Origin: Gnetum montanum
Taxonomy: Eukaryota > Streptophyta > Gnetopsida > Gnetales > Gnetaceae
Reading direction: 5' to 3'
Length of the DNA stretch: 64,000 nt
Assembly: GCA_015680685.1 (NCBI GenBank)
Contig: MNCI01029592.1
Location: forward strand, 95,630-159,629
In this document: one piece after another, positions 1 through 10,799 of the stretch
Numbering within the stretch: the first letter of the stretch is position 1
How the letters are laid out: each line of letters begins with the position of its first letter
Program-made: the position numbers and the translations under genes
The notes under the pieces: model-generated
The model's input: the letters and a program-made list of their open reading frames with translations, nothing else
Database searches by the model: none
Told to the model about the DNA's origin: nothing

Positions 1-2719
1 TCCTACTCAAGGTGGAAAGAAACAATCTTGGAGAGGTGGAAGACAAGGTCTTGCCAGACAACATGCAGAACATGAGAAGCAATCATTCAACATCCATCAA
101 GACGAACCTCCTATCAGACGGTCCGAGTAGGTAGAAGGAGAAGCTATTGCAGTGCCTGAACCGGGACAACAATTCACGTTTTCCCAAGATTGTGTTCAGG
201 CTATCCATGAAAAGTCCACATTCACTGTGCTGATTGTGGAATTGAACTTTCAATCATTCGCAAAGTTTGCTCTTGAGGCCATTAGGGATCACCTCAAGGG
301 GTCTCCCTTATGGCCTATCCTCTTTGAAAGCGGTGCTGGGTACCTAGGAGAGACGTACCAATTTTGGCACAATAGGGAGCAAGGCACCACTGTTAATATT
401 TGTGGTGTGATAGTTAACTTCTTTGCGCAAGCCATTTTGGAAGTGTTAAACCTTTCGAATACAGGGCCCTAAGTTGCTTGGTTATCCACCCTTTTAGACC
501 CTGATGTGTGAAAGGATTGGTTGGAGAAGGCTTATGGCAAAGACAAAGCATTTGGTGAATTAACAACGGAAGAAAGGGTTTACTTCAAAATCGGGACATA
601 TCACCTCTTCCCCACAAAGGGATGATAAAGGATATCGACGTATGCGGCTAGAGGATGTGCAGTGTTGATGGGAAAGGTTAACGCTAACCTACCCCATCTA
701 TATTTGATGGAGATCTTTAGGTGGTTCGATGAATGGAAGATAGGGAAGATGGTGTTGCCTTTTCCTTGTCTTATCAGAAAGCTTTGCCAACATGCTGGTA
801 TTCGAGGATACACCAATGACATCCTATGAAAAGCCCAAACTACTTCATATGCTAAATTGCTAAAGGCGCTAGCTCCAAGGAAAAGCACTAGCGAAGAGTT
901 GGAACCCGAACAAGAAGAAGAACAGATGGCTAGACCCAGTCAACCTCCAACCATAGGTCCTAGCCAACAATAAGAAGCAGGGCCTAGCACAAGCCAAGAT
1001 CAACCACCACCGTTGCAAGACTACAGACCGTCGATGAGCCATCTTAGGACCATCATTGAGATAGTTAGTTGGGGAAGTCGTGATGACACAAACCTCTTCT
1101 GCGTCATTGATGATGCCATACAACCTACGGTTTTATTAGATCACACAAGGGGCGAAGTATCCATTCAAACAAGAGGGAAAAGTAGATGGTCGCAACAGAT
1201 CTTAGGAAACATGACATCTTTCTAGGTGTAGTTAGAGATTGGTGAAGGGGCCATAGTGATGGTCATGCAACACTAGAATGCCGTGGGAGCTACAAAAGTG
1301 GTCACAGACCACATTAAAGAATCCTTCAACGTACCTATTGTGCCACTGGTAGATCTCTTAGGAGCACAGGATGCTCAAACTCTAGTCGAAACCTCAATGA
1401 CTCCTGCGGAACATGAGGATGTGCTTGACCGATTACTTCAAATAGGGCAAGTGATGACGTCCCTATTTGACATCCCTCAGGATGTCACAGTAATTCAATC
1501 AGACCTCATTTCCAGAAAAGGGAAGCTAGTCTTATCCGAAGTGAGGGCCGAGCATGCTGAAGCTAAAGTGTGGAAACTACAAAAACAGCTTGTGGCCTTA
1601 CAAGCAACATAGCAGGACCCTCTGCAATTTGTTCTTGCAGACCAGCTAGAAAACTTTAGAACCGAGCAACTAACAAAGTTAATCACAAAGAATAAAAGGG
1701 GAAGGCTATTTGGGATGCCTTTGCAGCAGAAGCGTAAAGCCATGCACATCTTAAGGCACTCAAGGCCTTAGAAGAAGAAAACAAGAAGCTAGTTGCTGAC
1801 AACCTTTGATTGACCATTGTAGAGAAGCAAAAGAATATTCTCGATGAACACTTTCATCAATTATGAGAACAATTCATCCGAGTCAACTGAGACATAAGCT
1901 GTTTAGCTAGAGAAAATCGAACCCCTCTCAATGGAGGAGGTACACGCTATTCATCAAAAGTCAACAATTAAGATAAGCACATGGCAGAATGATGCTAAAC
2001 GACATGAGAAGCTGAAGGAGCACTTCCACAATTAGGTGGGGATGTATAAACAGATCCTTGAAAAGGAAATCCATATGGCCAAGGACCAAATCAATACTAT
2101 CAATGCTCACCACACTAATTGGGGGGCCATATTGGACACCTACGCCTTCACCCACCAAGTGGAAGTTAAGAATTGGGACCTGCAGATTCAATACTGGATA
2201 GAGTACATGGAGTTGACAAACCTCAGATATGCCAACCTTGCCATGTTAACAGCAGGGCATCCGAGAATAGAGCTCGAGCAGCAGGTAGCTTTCACCCATA
2301 TCAAATACGAAGTAGAATTTGTAGAACGCAAGAAGCTGTTGGAAAAAATGGATGTTGTAAATTCTGAACTTGACGTGGTAAAAGCTAGCTACCAGGGATA
2401 GACAGATATCGCAACTGACTTGGCTCGACGGCTAACAGATCTTCACGAATACAAGGATAAAGCCAGAGCCTATGAGGAGGAATGACGGGTGTTCACAACT
2501 TGGTATGTCAAGGCCAACCAAATGTTCCTGCAACTACCCTGTCCATGGGAAGTGTCGACTCCATCAAACATTGGAACACTAGCATGGACATCACAAGACC
2601 CTCAGACTGAAGAGGACAAGCTCCAGGCCATACTTCAATGCCATCAAGCTTCAAAGCCTAGAGCACATGACAAAGGGAAAGCACCAATGGAGGAGCCACT
2701 GCCACCAGAAACTACATGA
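1..2719 (+). pseudogene. Accessory 3' ORF of element A (globular domain plus coiled coil), decayed
   Basis: One protein of roughly 850-900 residues can be followed through several stops and shifts. The first third (about 152-890) is globular, with landmarks ALEAIRDHLKGSP near 280 and LPFPCLIRKLCQ near 755-795. This resembles a domain found in plant retroelement ORFs annotated as putative plant transposon protein; that match is from memory and unverified. A Pro/Gln/Ser-rich linker follows (about 930-1010). Two charged, heptad-like stretches (about 1500-1860 and 2036-2400) look like coiled coil. The end (about 2489-2719) has the landmark FTTWYVKA, then a Lys/Pro tail and a TGA stop. A homologue lies on the - strand in two pieces at 45420-47160 and 22730-23838. 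Function unknown. The start is just left of the window. Confidence 0.75.
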
Positions 2720-2865
2720 GTTCCAATTTTTTGTAGTTGTAGCATTTTTTGTGTTGTGTCTTTCTTTGGTTTTCTTCCCACACTGCAGCATCATTTTATT
2801 TTTTTCCATCTAATAATCCCATACCTATCCACTATGAATCACTGTAACTTGAGGATGAGTTTTCA

Positions 2866-2881
2866 TTTAGTCGTGGAGGTA
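2866..2881 (+). other. Polypurine tract of element A
   Basis: The sequence TCGTGGAGGTA directly precedes the TGATG start of the LTR. The context GAGGATGAGTTTTCA upstream is repeated at 18843 (element B) and 57753 (element E), in each case just before an LTR start. Position and conservation identify it as the plus-strand priming site. Confidence 0.75.
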
Positions 2882-3674
2882 TGATGGGACACAATATCGC
2901 ATGGGCTGCGATATCGCATACGTGATATCATAGCCTACTGCCAATTCTATAAATAAGAGGTGGCTCTTCCTTGTTTCATTATGAGAGTTAGATTGTAGCT
3001 AAACTCTGGCAATTTTGTCCCTCTAGAGTTAGAATATTTTCCAGTGTTTGCTCGCAGTGTGGTGAATGTAATTGTACAGCATCCTTTCTTCGAGTATGAC
3101 GTACTTGGACATGCACATGACCAGCAATAAAGATCGAGATTACTTCATCATTGCAGCATTCACTTTGTTATTTATTTATTTAAATGTTATTTACTGCTTT
3201 CCTAATTAGTTCCTCTCACCCTTAAACTCCTAGTAACGTCTAATGAGTACGACTTGATTATGACCATTTAAGTGTGATTACTTGGTAACCTAGTAGTGTA
3301 CCTAGGATCTGCGCTTGGTAATCCCAGTGGTAGTCATGCACGAAGTCCAAGATGTATACAGATAATCGAGGAACAGATGCTCATCGCACTTAGGCTAGAT
3401 TAGATTTTCTCTTACCCTTTCCTCCTAGCTTAGCTAATCTTACATTCCATTGCCTTCAGGAGTAGCATTAGATTAGGAACACATCATACACCTCACTTTG
3501 GACTAAACCATACATGACAAATATAATACTAGTCCAGGTGGGAAGACAACAAACTGCGATCTAAGGTTAACGATCTAGGTGCCATAACTAGTCCGTTTGT
3601 AGAGTTCGACCGGATCATGCATGAACACGCTCATATTCATATGGTTAAGTGTAGGGGTATCTCGCCACTCATCA
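2882..3674 (+). repeat. 3' LTR of element A
   Basis: 793 bp, TGATGGGACA at the start and CACTCATCA at the end. A TATAAATA box lies at 2948-2955. An AGAGTTAGAAT block (about 3023) and the CTTGGTAATCCCAGT block (about 3315) are shared with the LTRs of B and E. The U3 part holds several copies of the palindromic word GATATC/GCGATATCGC (2890-2935). U3 differs strongly from that of E while R and U5 stay recognisable. Confidence 0.88.
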
Positions 3675-3789
3675 CCTCTATTGCCTCTAAGTAGGAAAAC
3701 ATTGTTGCACCATCTCCAAATTTTTGTTGTTGTTGGGTAGGAATGATAGGTGCAACCTACATCTCTTAGTTGTGCCCATAAAACTGATC

Positions 3790-4760
3790 CCACTCAGTCT
3801 TCCCGCGATCTCTTGTGACACGTGGGTTTGGAAGCTAGATGAGATTATTAAGTCATGTGCTAAGGACATGTTGGGGTTAGAATGCACATCTTAAATTTGG
3901 TAGCTGATCCACACCAAAGTCTTGAATTTCTTTGTCATCCTTATCTAGTTCCAGAATTTGCTAGTGCCTAAAAAGAGTAGACATGGTAGATAGGAAAGGC
4001 ATTGTAGCAACATCTCTATTGCTGATCTCCATTCTCCTCATGATAATGTGGGAATAATTCAATGAACAATTTTCCTCTGAATCTTGTAGGATCATATGGG
4101 TGAAGGACATTCCATGAGTGTGATGTGTGACAACTAGGAGGTTTGAGTGGATTACCTTGATCAAAACTCTTTGCTATGGGTTGAAGTTCTTGTAGGGCCA
4201 TTTTGTCTCATTGGTCTCCACATTGGGCACCTTGCTCAATAGCTGGGTTTTTTTTTTCTTTGAGGTGGTAGTCACAAAATACTCCCATTGTGGACCAATT
4301 GCCATGTTGAGCACTTGCCCCAAGATATGCTTCATAATTGTGTAGGTGGAGTCATCAATCTTGACCACCTTCAAGACAAGTGATCCTTGATGATGTGCCA
4401 CATAGAACTCATCGGCCTCCTCCTCATAGTCATTAGTACCTATGGTGATGATGAAATCAAGATGGTGTTCAATAAGCTTGTTAAGCATCTTAGGCCAAAT
4501 GAGCTGCATCAAGGTGTTGAAGTCGCTTAGACTCCACAAAGGGGCTAATAGGAGTTTCTTTGCCCTTTGTTGCCACTCCTATTGTGCTAATGACTCTTGT
4601 GCATGGTGAACTACCTCCTACTTTTGCTCTCTTGTAGCATTTCATCTAGTAGCATGAGAGCCTACAAGATGTCTACCCTGAGATTGTGCCCTCTCTTGTG
4701 CATCATGTAGTCTGCTAGATCTCCTCTTGGAATCTAGTTGTGATGACTCTCCTCTTTGAT
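3790..4760 (-). pseudogene. Unrecognised decayed ORF
   Basis: On the - strand an open stretch runs from about 4735 to 4174 with three stops near 4560-4660. The longest clean piece is 121 codons (4539-4174), starting in the context MWSLSDFNTLMQLIWPKML and containing a Lys-rich patch (TSKKKKTQ). Upstream the frame is rich in Arg, Gln, His and Ser. Downstream, coding-like sequence continues in shifted frames to about 3960 (landmarks HPYDPTRFRGKLF and ELFPHYHEE). I do not recognise the family. It could be a DNA-transposon protein or a host gene remnant. No terminal repeats or splice sites were recognised around it. Confidence 0.4.
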
Positions 4761-6240
4761 AATACAAAAATATATTATAGCTCAAATGTTAACAATGAAA
4801 TCACTATTAGACAACTATAATTAATGATAGATAGGATTGCATGTTTCGCTACAAGCACACTAAAAACATGGCATGGACATGGAGTTGTCTTTTCATTCAA
4901 TATAATCAAATCACCATGTTGAGGGCTTAGACTGTGAAATTGTACAGAGAACATTTTAAAAACTTTCTTCTCTCAAAAACTAATACAAATTCAATAATCA
5001 AAATGATTCTTGCATCAATACATCATTTGAAAGAGATTCATTTTTTCAAAAACTAATACAAATTCAACAATCAAAATGTAGCTTTATCAGCTTAGCATTC
5101 CTTGGCTAAAGATATAAGGTTCTTTCAATAAATGTAATATTAAAAGAGACTATGAAAGCAACTTGGTGTGTGCTAGACCACTTAACACAAGTACATAATG
5201 GCTGAATTTAAAATAATGTTGCATAAATTCTTATTTATGACCTTTGAATGCTAGTGAGAAGAGTAAATTTGGGACCAAATATTCTAGTTTGAACACCATG
5301 ATATTGATAATTGAATGCCTTCTATGCAGCCTACTTAATTGGAAGAAGAAAATAAATCTTAAAATTTTAACTACAGTTCCCTAAGTTCAAATCTTAGAAC
5401 TGATACAAAAAAATCCAGAGAGAAAATTAAACCCAAATTATGCTATTGAGAAAATTCCCTTAAGCTAAAGAGTTTAAAACAATTGAAACCAATGTAGTGC
5501 CAAAGTACAAGATTTTTTAGTTTGTGTTGGATGTTCCATTTTTGGTCAATTGTAATATATTCATCTTATTCCTCTATGACATCATCCATTGAAGTTGATA
5601 AAAATAACAAATTCGAAAGTTGATTTATAGCATTGACAACAAATCTTTTCAAACTACATAGAATAGATAAAAGATAAAAACAAGTTCCAAGAATGTTGAG
5701 AGAATCCTATATACCAACATGCTTTGGAAATAAAATTTAAAATTTATTCAAATAAATTGTATTGTGTCCTTTCTAGAGAAAGTACCTGTTGAAAAGGAGA
5801 TTTAGATAAATTGACACGAACTTAAATATTACCAAGTAATTATCATGCAATTGCTTTACTAGTAGCACAACTATCACGGTCGTGATCAACATACAACTTC
5901 ATATAAATGACATTTCAAATTAAAACAAAAGGACAAAACACATGCTTCAAAACCAAATTTTTTCAAAATAATTATTTTTTACAAAATCTGTTTTTCCCAT
6001 TCTAACTCTAGTTTTTGGATTCGAAAATATAAGGGCAATGCTTTTTCAGCAAACTTTCAGAAATCACTCAACTTCTTAAACAAAAAATCATATCCAAAGT
6101 AGAATTCTCTAATTTAATAAAATCGTAAAACATCGCTTCTAACCGTAGCAGGAGGAAAAAATCAAGGAAATTGAGATTTGTGGTGTGGTTTAACATACCC
6201 TTGAGCTCATTGCTGCTTCAATGCTGGAAATTGAATTTTT
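4761..6240. other. AT-rich DNA without recognisable genes
   Basis: No reading frame longer than short chance ORFs and no LTR, TIR or RNA gene was seen. It contains the spaced 33-bp direct repeat listed separately and many A/T runs. Confidence 0.5.
4973..5078. repeat. 33-bp direct repeat pair, 73 bp apart
   Basis: Copies at 4973-5005 and 5046-5078 share TCAAAAACTAATACAAATTC and the next 13 bases with a single T/C difference. The offset is 73 bp. This is a local duplication of unknown origin. Confidence 0.85.
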
Positions 6241-6249
6241 AAAAATGAA

Positions 6250-6960
6250 ATGCTCTATTGTTACCCTGGTTGCTCTCTGCTCTGCGACCTTTTGTGACGT
6301 TGCTTCTTGCGCGATGTTTGCTGCGAATGAGTCAAAGTAAAAACGCCAAAGTAAAAATGAAAATTACGGCTGTGCCAATTCATTTTATTTTTTACCTTTT
6401 ACCCTGTGATGCGAGGTCCTGCAACTCATATTTCTCAAAATACTACGAGTTGCACATTACTTCTCACCTCGCAGTTTATCTGGTAGAATGCATTTCGCAT
6501 TATTTAATCACCACTCATAGCTTTTTGTGTATGTTGCGAGATGCATGAAAAATTGCAAATTTCACAGTTCCATAAAATATGCCACTTGTAGTCATCATTG
6601 CTCCTCGTAATCTGAGCTTGGAAAGTACCACTTGCATTGAAGCACACTGCGTTAGATTGGTTTTTATAAAAAAGTTCAAGTGCGGAGATACGCAGATCTC
6701 ATGCACTCAGAATTATTTTGCAAAGAAAGAGCGAGTTGCATATAGAAATAAAATTTTGCAGTTACATGAGAATTGCATGTTGTTGCAGTTTTTTAAATAA
6801 AAGTGGTATTTTTGCAAGAAGCAGCTATATACGGGTTTTCCAAAAAACTGCGTGTACATGCAAAAAGCATGATGTCGCAGCTCTTAAAAAATGCGATTTG
6901 CATGATCAAAAATACTATGGGAACATGCAATTCACATGTCATTGCAGTTCCTAAAAAACT
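6250..6960. repeat. TGCA/GCAGTT-rich degenerate repeat patch
   Basis: The words TTGCA, TGCAGTT, TCGCAG and GCATGA recur densely, many in inverted orientation (for example around 6770-6960). The patch also holds more CpG than its flanks (TGCGACC, GACGTTG, TTGCGCGATG near 6282-6320). No convincing protein is encoded. It may be a decayed miniature element, satellite fragment or old regulatory region. Confidence 0.45.
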
Positions 6961-7459
6961 GTAGTATTATTAGCAACATTGATTAAAAAAAGCAAACATG
7001 ATATACAAGGATCATTGTCTAAAAGGTAAATAAGAATGTACTTATAGATAACACTTGTCCAACACTTAGTCTTGCAACACACAATTAATTAATATAAAGC
7101 ATAAAATTATCCAACAAAAATAGAGTGACAAACATGTTGTTAAGTAATCAGTAACAAATATAAAATATCCTCTAAACACAGTTTGCTTTCCAAGGTTGCA
7201 AAACAAAAAGTACATTGACAAAAATGTTATCAAATGAACTACTAGTTCAAGGTAGACACGGAAGATTGTCCTTGATTCTCTTGGCCATCTACACTCCAAT
7301 TTGCAAGCAAAATGAAATAGATTAAAATAAAAAGAACACAATGTAAGCTATGTTAATAACCATAGATAAGCAAAGAAATACTATCCTTAACATCAATAAA
7401 AAGTTTTCTTGCATAGTTAGGCTATGAAAGCTTTTGGATAGTATGTTTGGTAGGACTAT

Positions 7460-8640
7460 TTCAACTAGACAAGTTTTTTTCACTTACCAATCCATTTGTG
7501 TTAGTTGAAAATATGAATTTCGATTCCAACAATTCCACATGTTTTTCTATCTTTAAAATATTATCCTTGTTTGTAGGCAATGTCTTTGCAAATTTTTTCA
7601 ATCGATTTTTGAGCTTAGGAATTTTTGTCTTCCACTTTGCATTTGCTTTAGCTTTGTCCACCTGCATATCTTGTTCTCTAATCTCCTTCATGTCCACCTC
7701 ATTTGTTACAAACCTCTTGTTTCAAGTTTTGAAGCATCTTCCTAGCTAAGGAACTGATGTGGTTGGAATGAATTTAATTCCACAGAAACCTATGAATCGT
7801 AAAACTCATATTGAAAGAAGAACTTGAATGCATTGGTGAAACCCTTGACCGTAATAAGAACTTTCATTTAATGCTTGCAAAAATGGCCTAGGCAAGACCA
7901 TTTACATTTACAATATATACTGAAAGAAAACACCTTTGAAACCTTGTACCGAGTATTTGACATCAAACTATTCTGACTTCGCACAACATATTCATCTTCC
8001 TTTTCCATGACTTGGACACAGTTGACATAAGATATTTGTAAAGCCTTTTCCTAGGCCTTCTTATTGAAATCTCTATCTTTCTTATTTACGAAATATCTTG
8101 TAGCTTTAATTCTTGAATTATGCCAATAATATAGCTGCACATTTGTCAATCTCCATATAAGCTAATCAATCCTTTGGTATTTTCTTTCTTATATCTCTTA
8201 AAAATTTACCCTTTAAAAATCTAAGGTATGACTTGACACCATTATTTATGTATTGTTGTGCATGGGGAACATCATGGAATGCTTTTTTCCACATCTCTTG
8301 GAAAAAAAAAGATTAAAGGCAAAAATAAGCAATGAATAAGTGGGCAAAAAGTATATGAGTGTGAATATGAACTTTTATAAAGTGATACCAATGAATAAAA
8401 ACTCCCTAAATTTTTCTTCATTTAACCATTGTTGTTTTAAGTATTTAATGAATTCTAAGTTCTCTAGAAACCTATAAATAAATTTGTCTATTTCCACATG
8501 TACAATAGTTTTGCATTGATTCATAATATGATTAAGATGATCACCCATTGGTTTTCTTTGATTGGAATCTCTTTGGTTGCCAAGTTCTTTCTCCATGCCC
8601 TTTGAATTTGCCAAATGCATAAAAAAATTCTGCTGCTAAA
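7460..8640 (-). pseudogene. SWIM zinc-finger protein gene fragment with intron, decayed
   Basis: Read on the - strand. Exon 1 (about 8620-8389) ends in the context LKQQWLNEEKFREFLFI. A canonical 92-bp intron follows (8388-8297, GT...AG, pyrimidine-rich before the acceptor), and the frame continues as EMWKKAFHDVPHAQQ. Farther on (7912-7871) lies CKCKWSCLGHFCKH, which fits the SWIM zinc-finger pattern CxCxnCxH; it is followed at once by a stop. A Lys-rich, coiled-coil-like frame (7697-7461) may be the C-terminus. SWIM domains occur in MuDR-type transposases, FAR1-like factors and other DNA-binding proteins. Several stops (one near 8186) and shifts mark it as dead. The intron makes it more gene-like than its surroundings. 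The SWIM call is good; the subfamily is open. Confidence 0.6.
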
Positions 8641-9100
8641 AACAGACCTGTTAAATTATCAAATTTGAGCACATGTTAAGATATCTTAAACCAAGGTAAC
8701 ATGATTTCAAGTATTTTTTTGAATGCCTTAAAAGTTACCTCACTAACTCTATAATGATTAGCAGAAATTACTACTACTTTTTGTTGTAGATGCTTTGATT
8801 TGGATGGTAATGCAAAACGAACTCTGCAATGATAACCAACCAACTACACTGAATCACACACTGTTTGTTCGTTCTGATGGTTGATGATGCATGAATTTGG
8901 GTTGCAGTGCAAAGAATACCAACTGCTTTTTGAACATGGCTCTGCTCTGCACAAGCATTGACCAACTGTAAAACACAATTGTGTCTCTATCTATTTGTTT
9001 GATAGCTACACCTGCGTGATAAATTTGGTTGATAGAAACTGCGTCAGGCAAGGCTACACCAGATGAGCCGTCTTCATTATTATTGAGAGAAACTTCTAGT
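8641..9100. other. No assignable feature
   Basis: Only two overlapping short - strand frames (up to 65 codons, 8774-9051) that resemble nothing I know. They could be an upstream exon of the SWIM fragment, but no supporting splice sites stand out. Confidence 0.4.
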
Positions 9101-9104
9101 CCAG

Positions 9105-9245
9105 CCTGGTCGGTTGAAATTTTATGTATTTTCCATAGGGATTTGCATCATAGATGTAGTGTTTAACATAATCCATCCTGGCGGGTTGAAATTTTATGTA
9201 TTTTCCAGAGGGATTCGCATGATAGATGCAGTGTTTAACATACAT
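9105..9245. repeat. 72-bp tandem duplication
   Basis: Two adjacent copies, 9105-9176 and 9177-9245, start CCTGGTCGGTTGAAAT and CCTGGCGGGTTGAAAT and stay aligned through TGTTTAACATA. The copies differ at about ten sites, mostly transitions. The repeat makes a 90-codon - strand frame look internally repetitive; I do not consider that frame a gene. Confidence 0.85.
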
Positions 9246-9794
9246 TTTGCAACTGGAGAGAGGTCGAAGCCGCCACTCTTTTTTAATATGAATGTGCAGG
9301 GTAGCTTTTGCGTTGACTCTGCCTGGCGAGTTTCTATGCTTTGCAGATAGTGAGCTATATTTATTCATCCTTTATAAATTAAAATGGTTGCATGACTTGC
9401 ATTGAATTATCGAAACCATCGAAGAAGCATGTAATACTTTAGAAAATGTCATAGTCCAGCTCAACTTGCGGGGTCGTGGTTGGCAATTATCCTACATAGG
9501 CTAATTAGGTTGCTATATGGTTTGAGGTAAGTTTATGCGTATTTTATTATAGATCTAGCGGGGAAGATACAATAAAGGAAACTATGATACCCACCAATTT
9601 TTTTTTATTTTAAATTTAAATATTGACTTTTTCCGTGCTCTCATCAATCATATCATCAAATATATAAGCCTATTTTAAAATTTGATCATGCACTCTAAGA
9701 AATTTACATCACATAATGATAGTGCACTACCACCTCCAAGTATGATTAAGCCCATAATAATAATCCTAAGTGATACATCCTATTCCAAGATATC
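9246..9794. other. No recognisable feature before element B
   Basis: AT-rich sequence with no long frame or repeat border. Its last bases abut the target duplication of element B. Confidence 0.5.
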
Positions 9795-9799
9795 ATGCC
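9795..9799. repeat. Target site duplication of element B, left copy
   Basis: ATGCC immediately precedes the TGATGAG start of the LTR at 9800. The identical pentamer follows the far LTR at 19735-19739. A 5-bp duplication is the usual product of Ty3/Gypsy integrase. Confidence 0.9.
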
Positions 9800-10663
9800 T
9801 GATGAGTCACCAAGTAAGCACCTTGATATTGAACCCTCGATATGGGATATGCGATATCAGATGGGCCAACCGATATCGAACACGTGATGTCGGAACCTGT
9901 CTGGTTGGCTATAAATAGGAGACAAGGGCGCTTGGTCTTAGGCATTAGTTTTTTAGTCCCTTAGCCGAACTCTTGCAGTTTTTTCTTCCAGAGTTAGAAT
10001 TATTTTTGATTGCCCATAGTAGGAGTCATAAAGTGAACGGATCTTTATTCGAGTATTGTGTACCTGAGTGCACCTTGTGTTTGGATCTTTATTCGAGTCA
10101 TAAAAAGATGGCATAAACCTTGCAACATTCGGAATAGCTTAATTATTGCATTTCATGTTATTTATTGTTATTTGATGCTTTTAATAGTTAATTAATGTTA
10201 TTTCACAAAATTATTAATTATCAATTAGCAATGAATTAGCACACTTAGCACGACCACTTTGAACATACGTGAAACACTTGGTAACCCACTAATGATTAGC
10301 ATTTGGTAATCCCAGTAGTGTTACAGTGGTTTAAGATGTGTCCGAAGAGTGGGAACGGATGTTGGTGTTAGGATTTTATTCACATTAGAGTTACAAAACC
10401 CACTAGTTAATTAAATCTTTTTATTGCACACACTTAGGAGACTAGGATAGAAAATATAAAAGAAAAAAACATAAAAATCATACATCTCAAGTTTACTTAA
10501 CCATACATATGTGCCTTACAAGTAAGCTTGGGAAGACAACGACTGCATAACTCATCCTTGTTCCATGTAGGTGCATAAGCACTTAATCCTCGAAGTTTGA
10601 CCGGATCGTGCGTGAATGCTTGTATTCATCTGTTTGGGCATAGGGGTACCTCGTCACTCATCA
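9800..10663 (+). repeat. 5' LTR of element B
   Basis: Starts TGATGAGTCACC and ends CGTCACTCATCA. The TATA box in GGCTATAAATAGG lies near 9910. GATATCG-type palindromic words fill U3 (9825-9890). The opposite LTR (18873) aligns over its whole length. Confidence 0.93.
9909..9918 (+). promoter_or_regulatory. TATA box of the element B 5' LTR
   Basis: CTATAAATAG occupies the same place relative to the LTR start as the boxes at 2947 (element A) and about 18981 (3' LTR of B). It would drive the genomic RNA from the LTR. Confidence 0.75.
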
Positions 10664-10683
10664 TTGGCATCGTTATCAGGGAT
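10664..10683 (+). other. Primer binding site of element B (tRNA-Asp type)
   Basis: Directly after the LTR stands TTGGCATCGTTATCAGGGAT. From memory, the Athila primer site complementary to tRNA-Asp is TGGCGCCGTTGCCGGGGA; the differences here are mainly transitions at CG and CC positions. The same site in E (49783) has drifted differently. Identification by position and similarity. Confidence 0.75.
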
Positions 10684-10799
10684 TTTGTTGTTTGTGTGTT
10701 GATTAAAACTTAGGAAATCCTTCCATCATTGGAACGAACCCTTAGAGTAAACTATCCCACAATCACCATAAAAGGGTATCGTACATTGAATAATCAATC

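Larger units (their letters stand above)
1..3674 (+). mobile_element. Element A: 3' part of an Athila-like LTR retrotransposon
   Basis: Seen: a decayed accessory ORF, then a purine-rich tract, then a 793-bp LTR with TGATG...CATCA termini, a TATA box and the same R/U5 sequence order as the LTRs at 9800, 18873, 48841 and 57783. The gag-pol part lies to the left of the window, so only the segment downstream of integrase is present. Family knowledge: Athila-type elements often carry an additional ORF between integrase and the 3' LTR. The five bases after the LTR are CCTCT; the matching target duplication would be outside the window. The LTR relationship is well supported; the Athila label is inherited from its better preserved relatives B and E. 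Confidence 0.85.

Noticed and set aside
1-2719. Calling the accessory ORF an envelope gene
   Set aside because: Position fits, but there is no visible signal peptide, transmembrane helix or cysteine pattern; the content is a globular domain followed by coiled coils.
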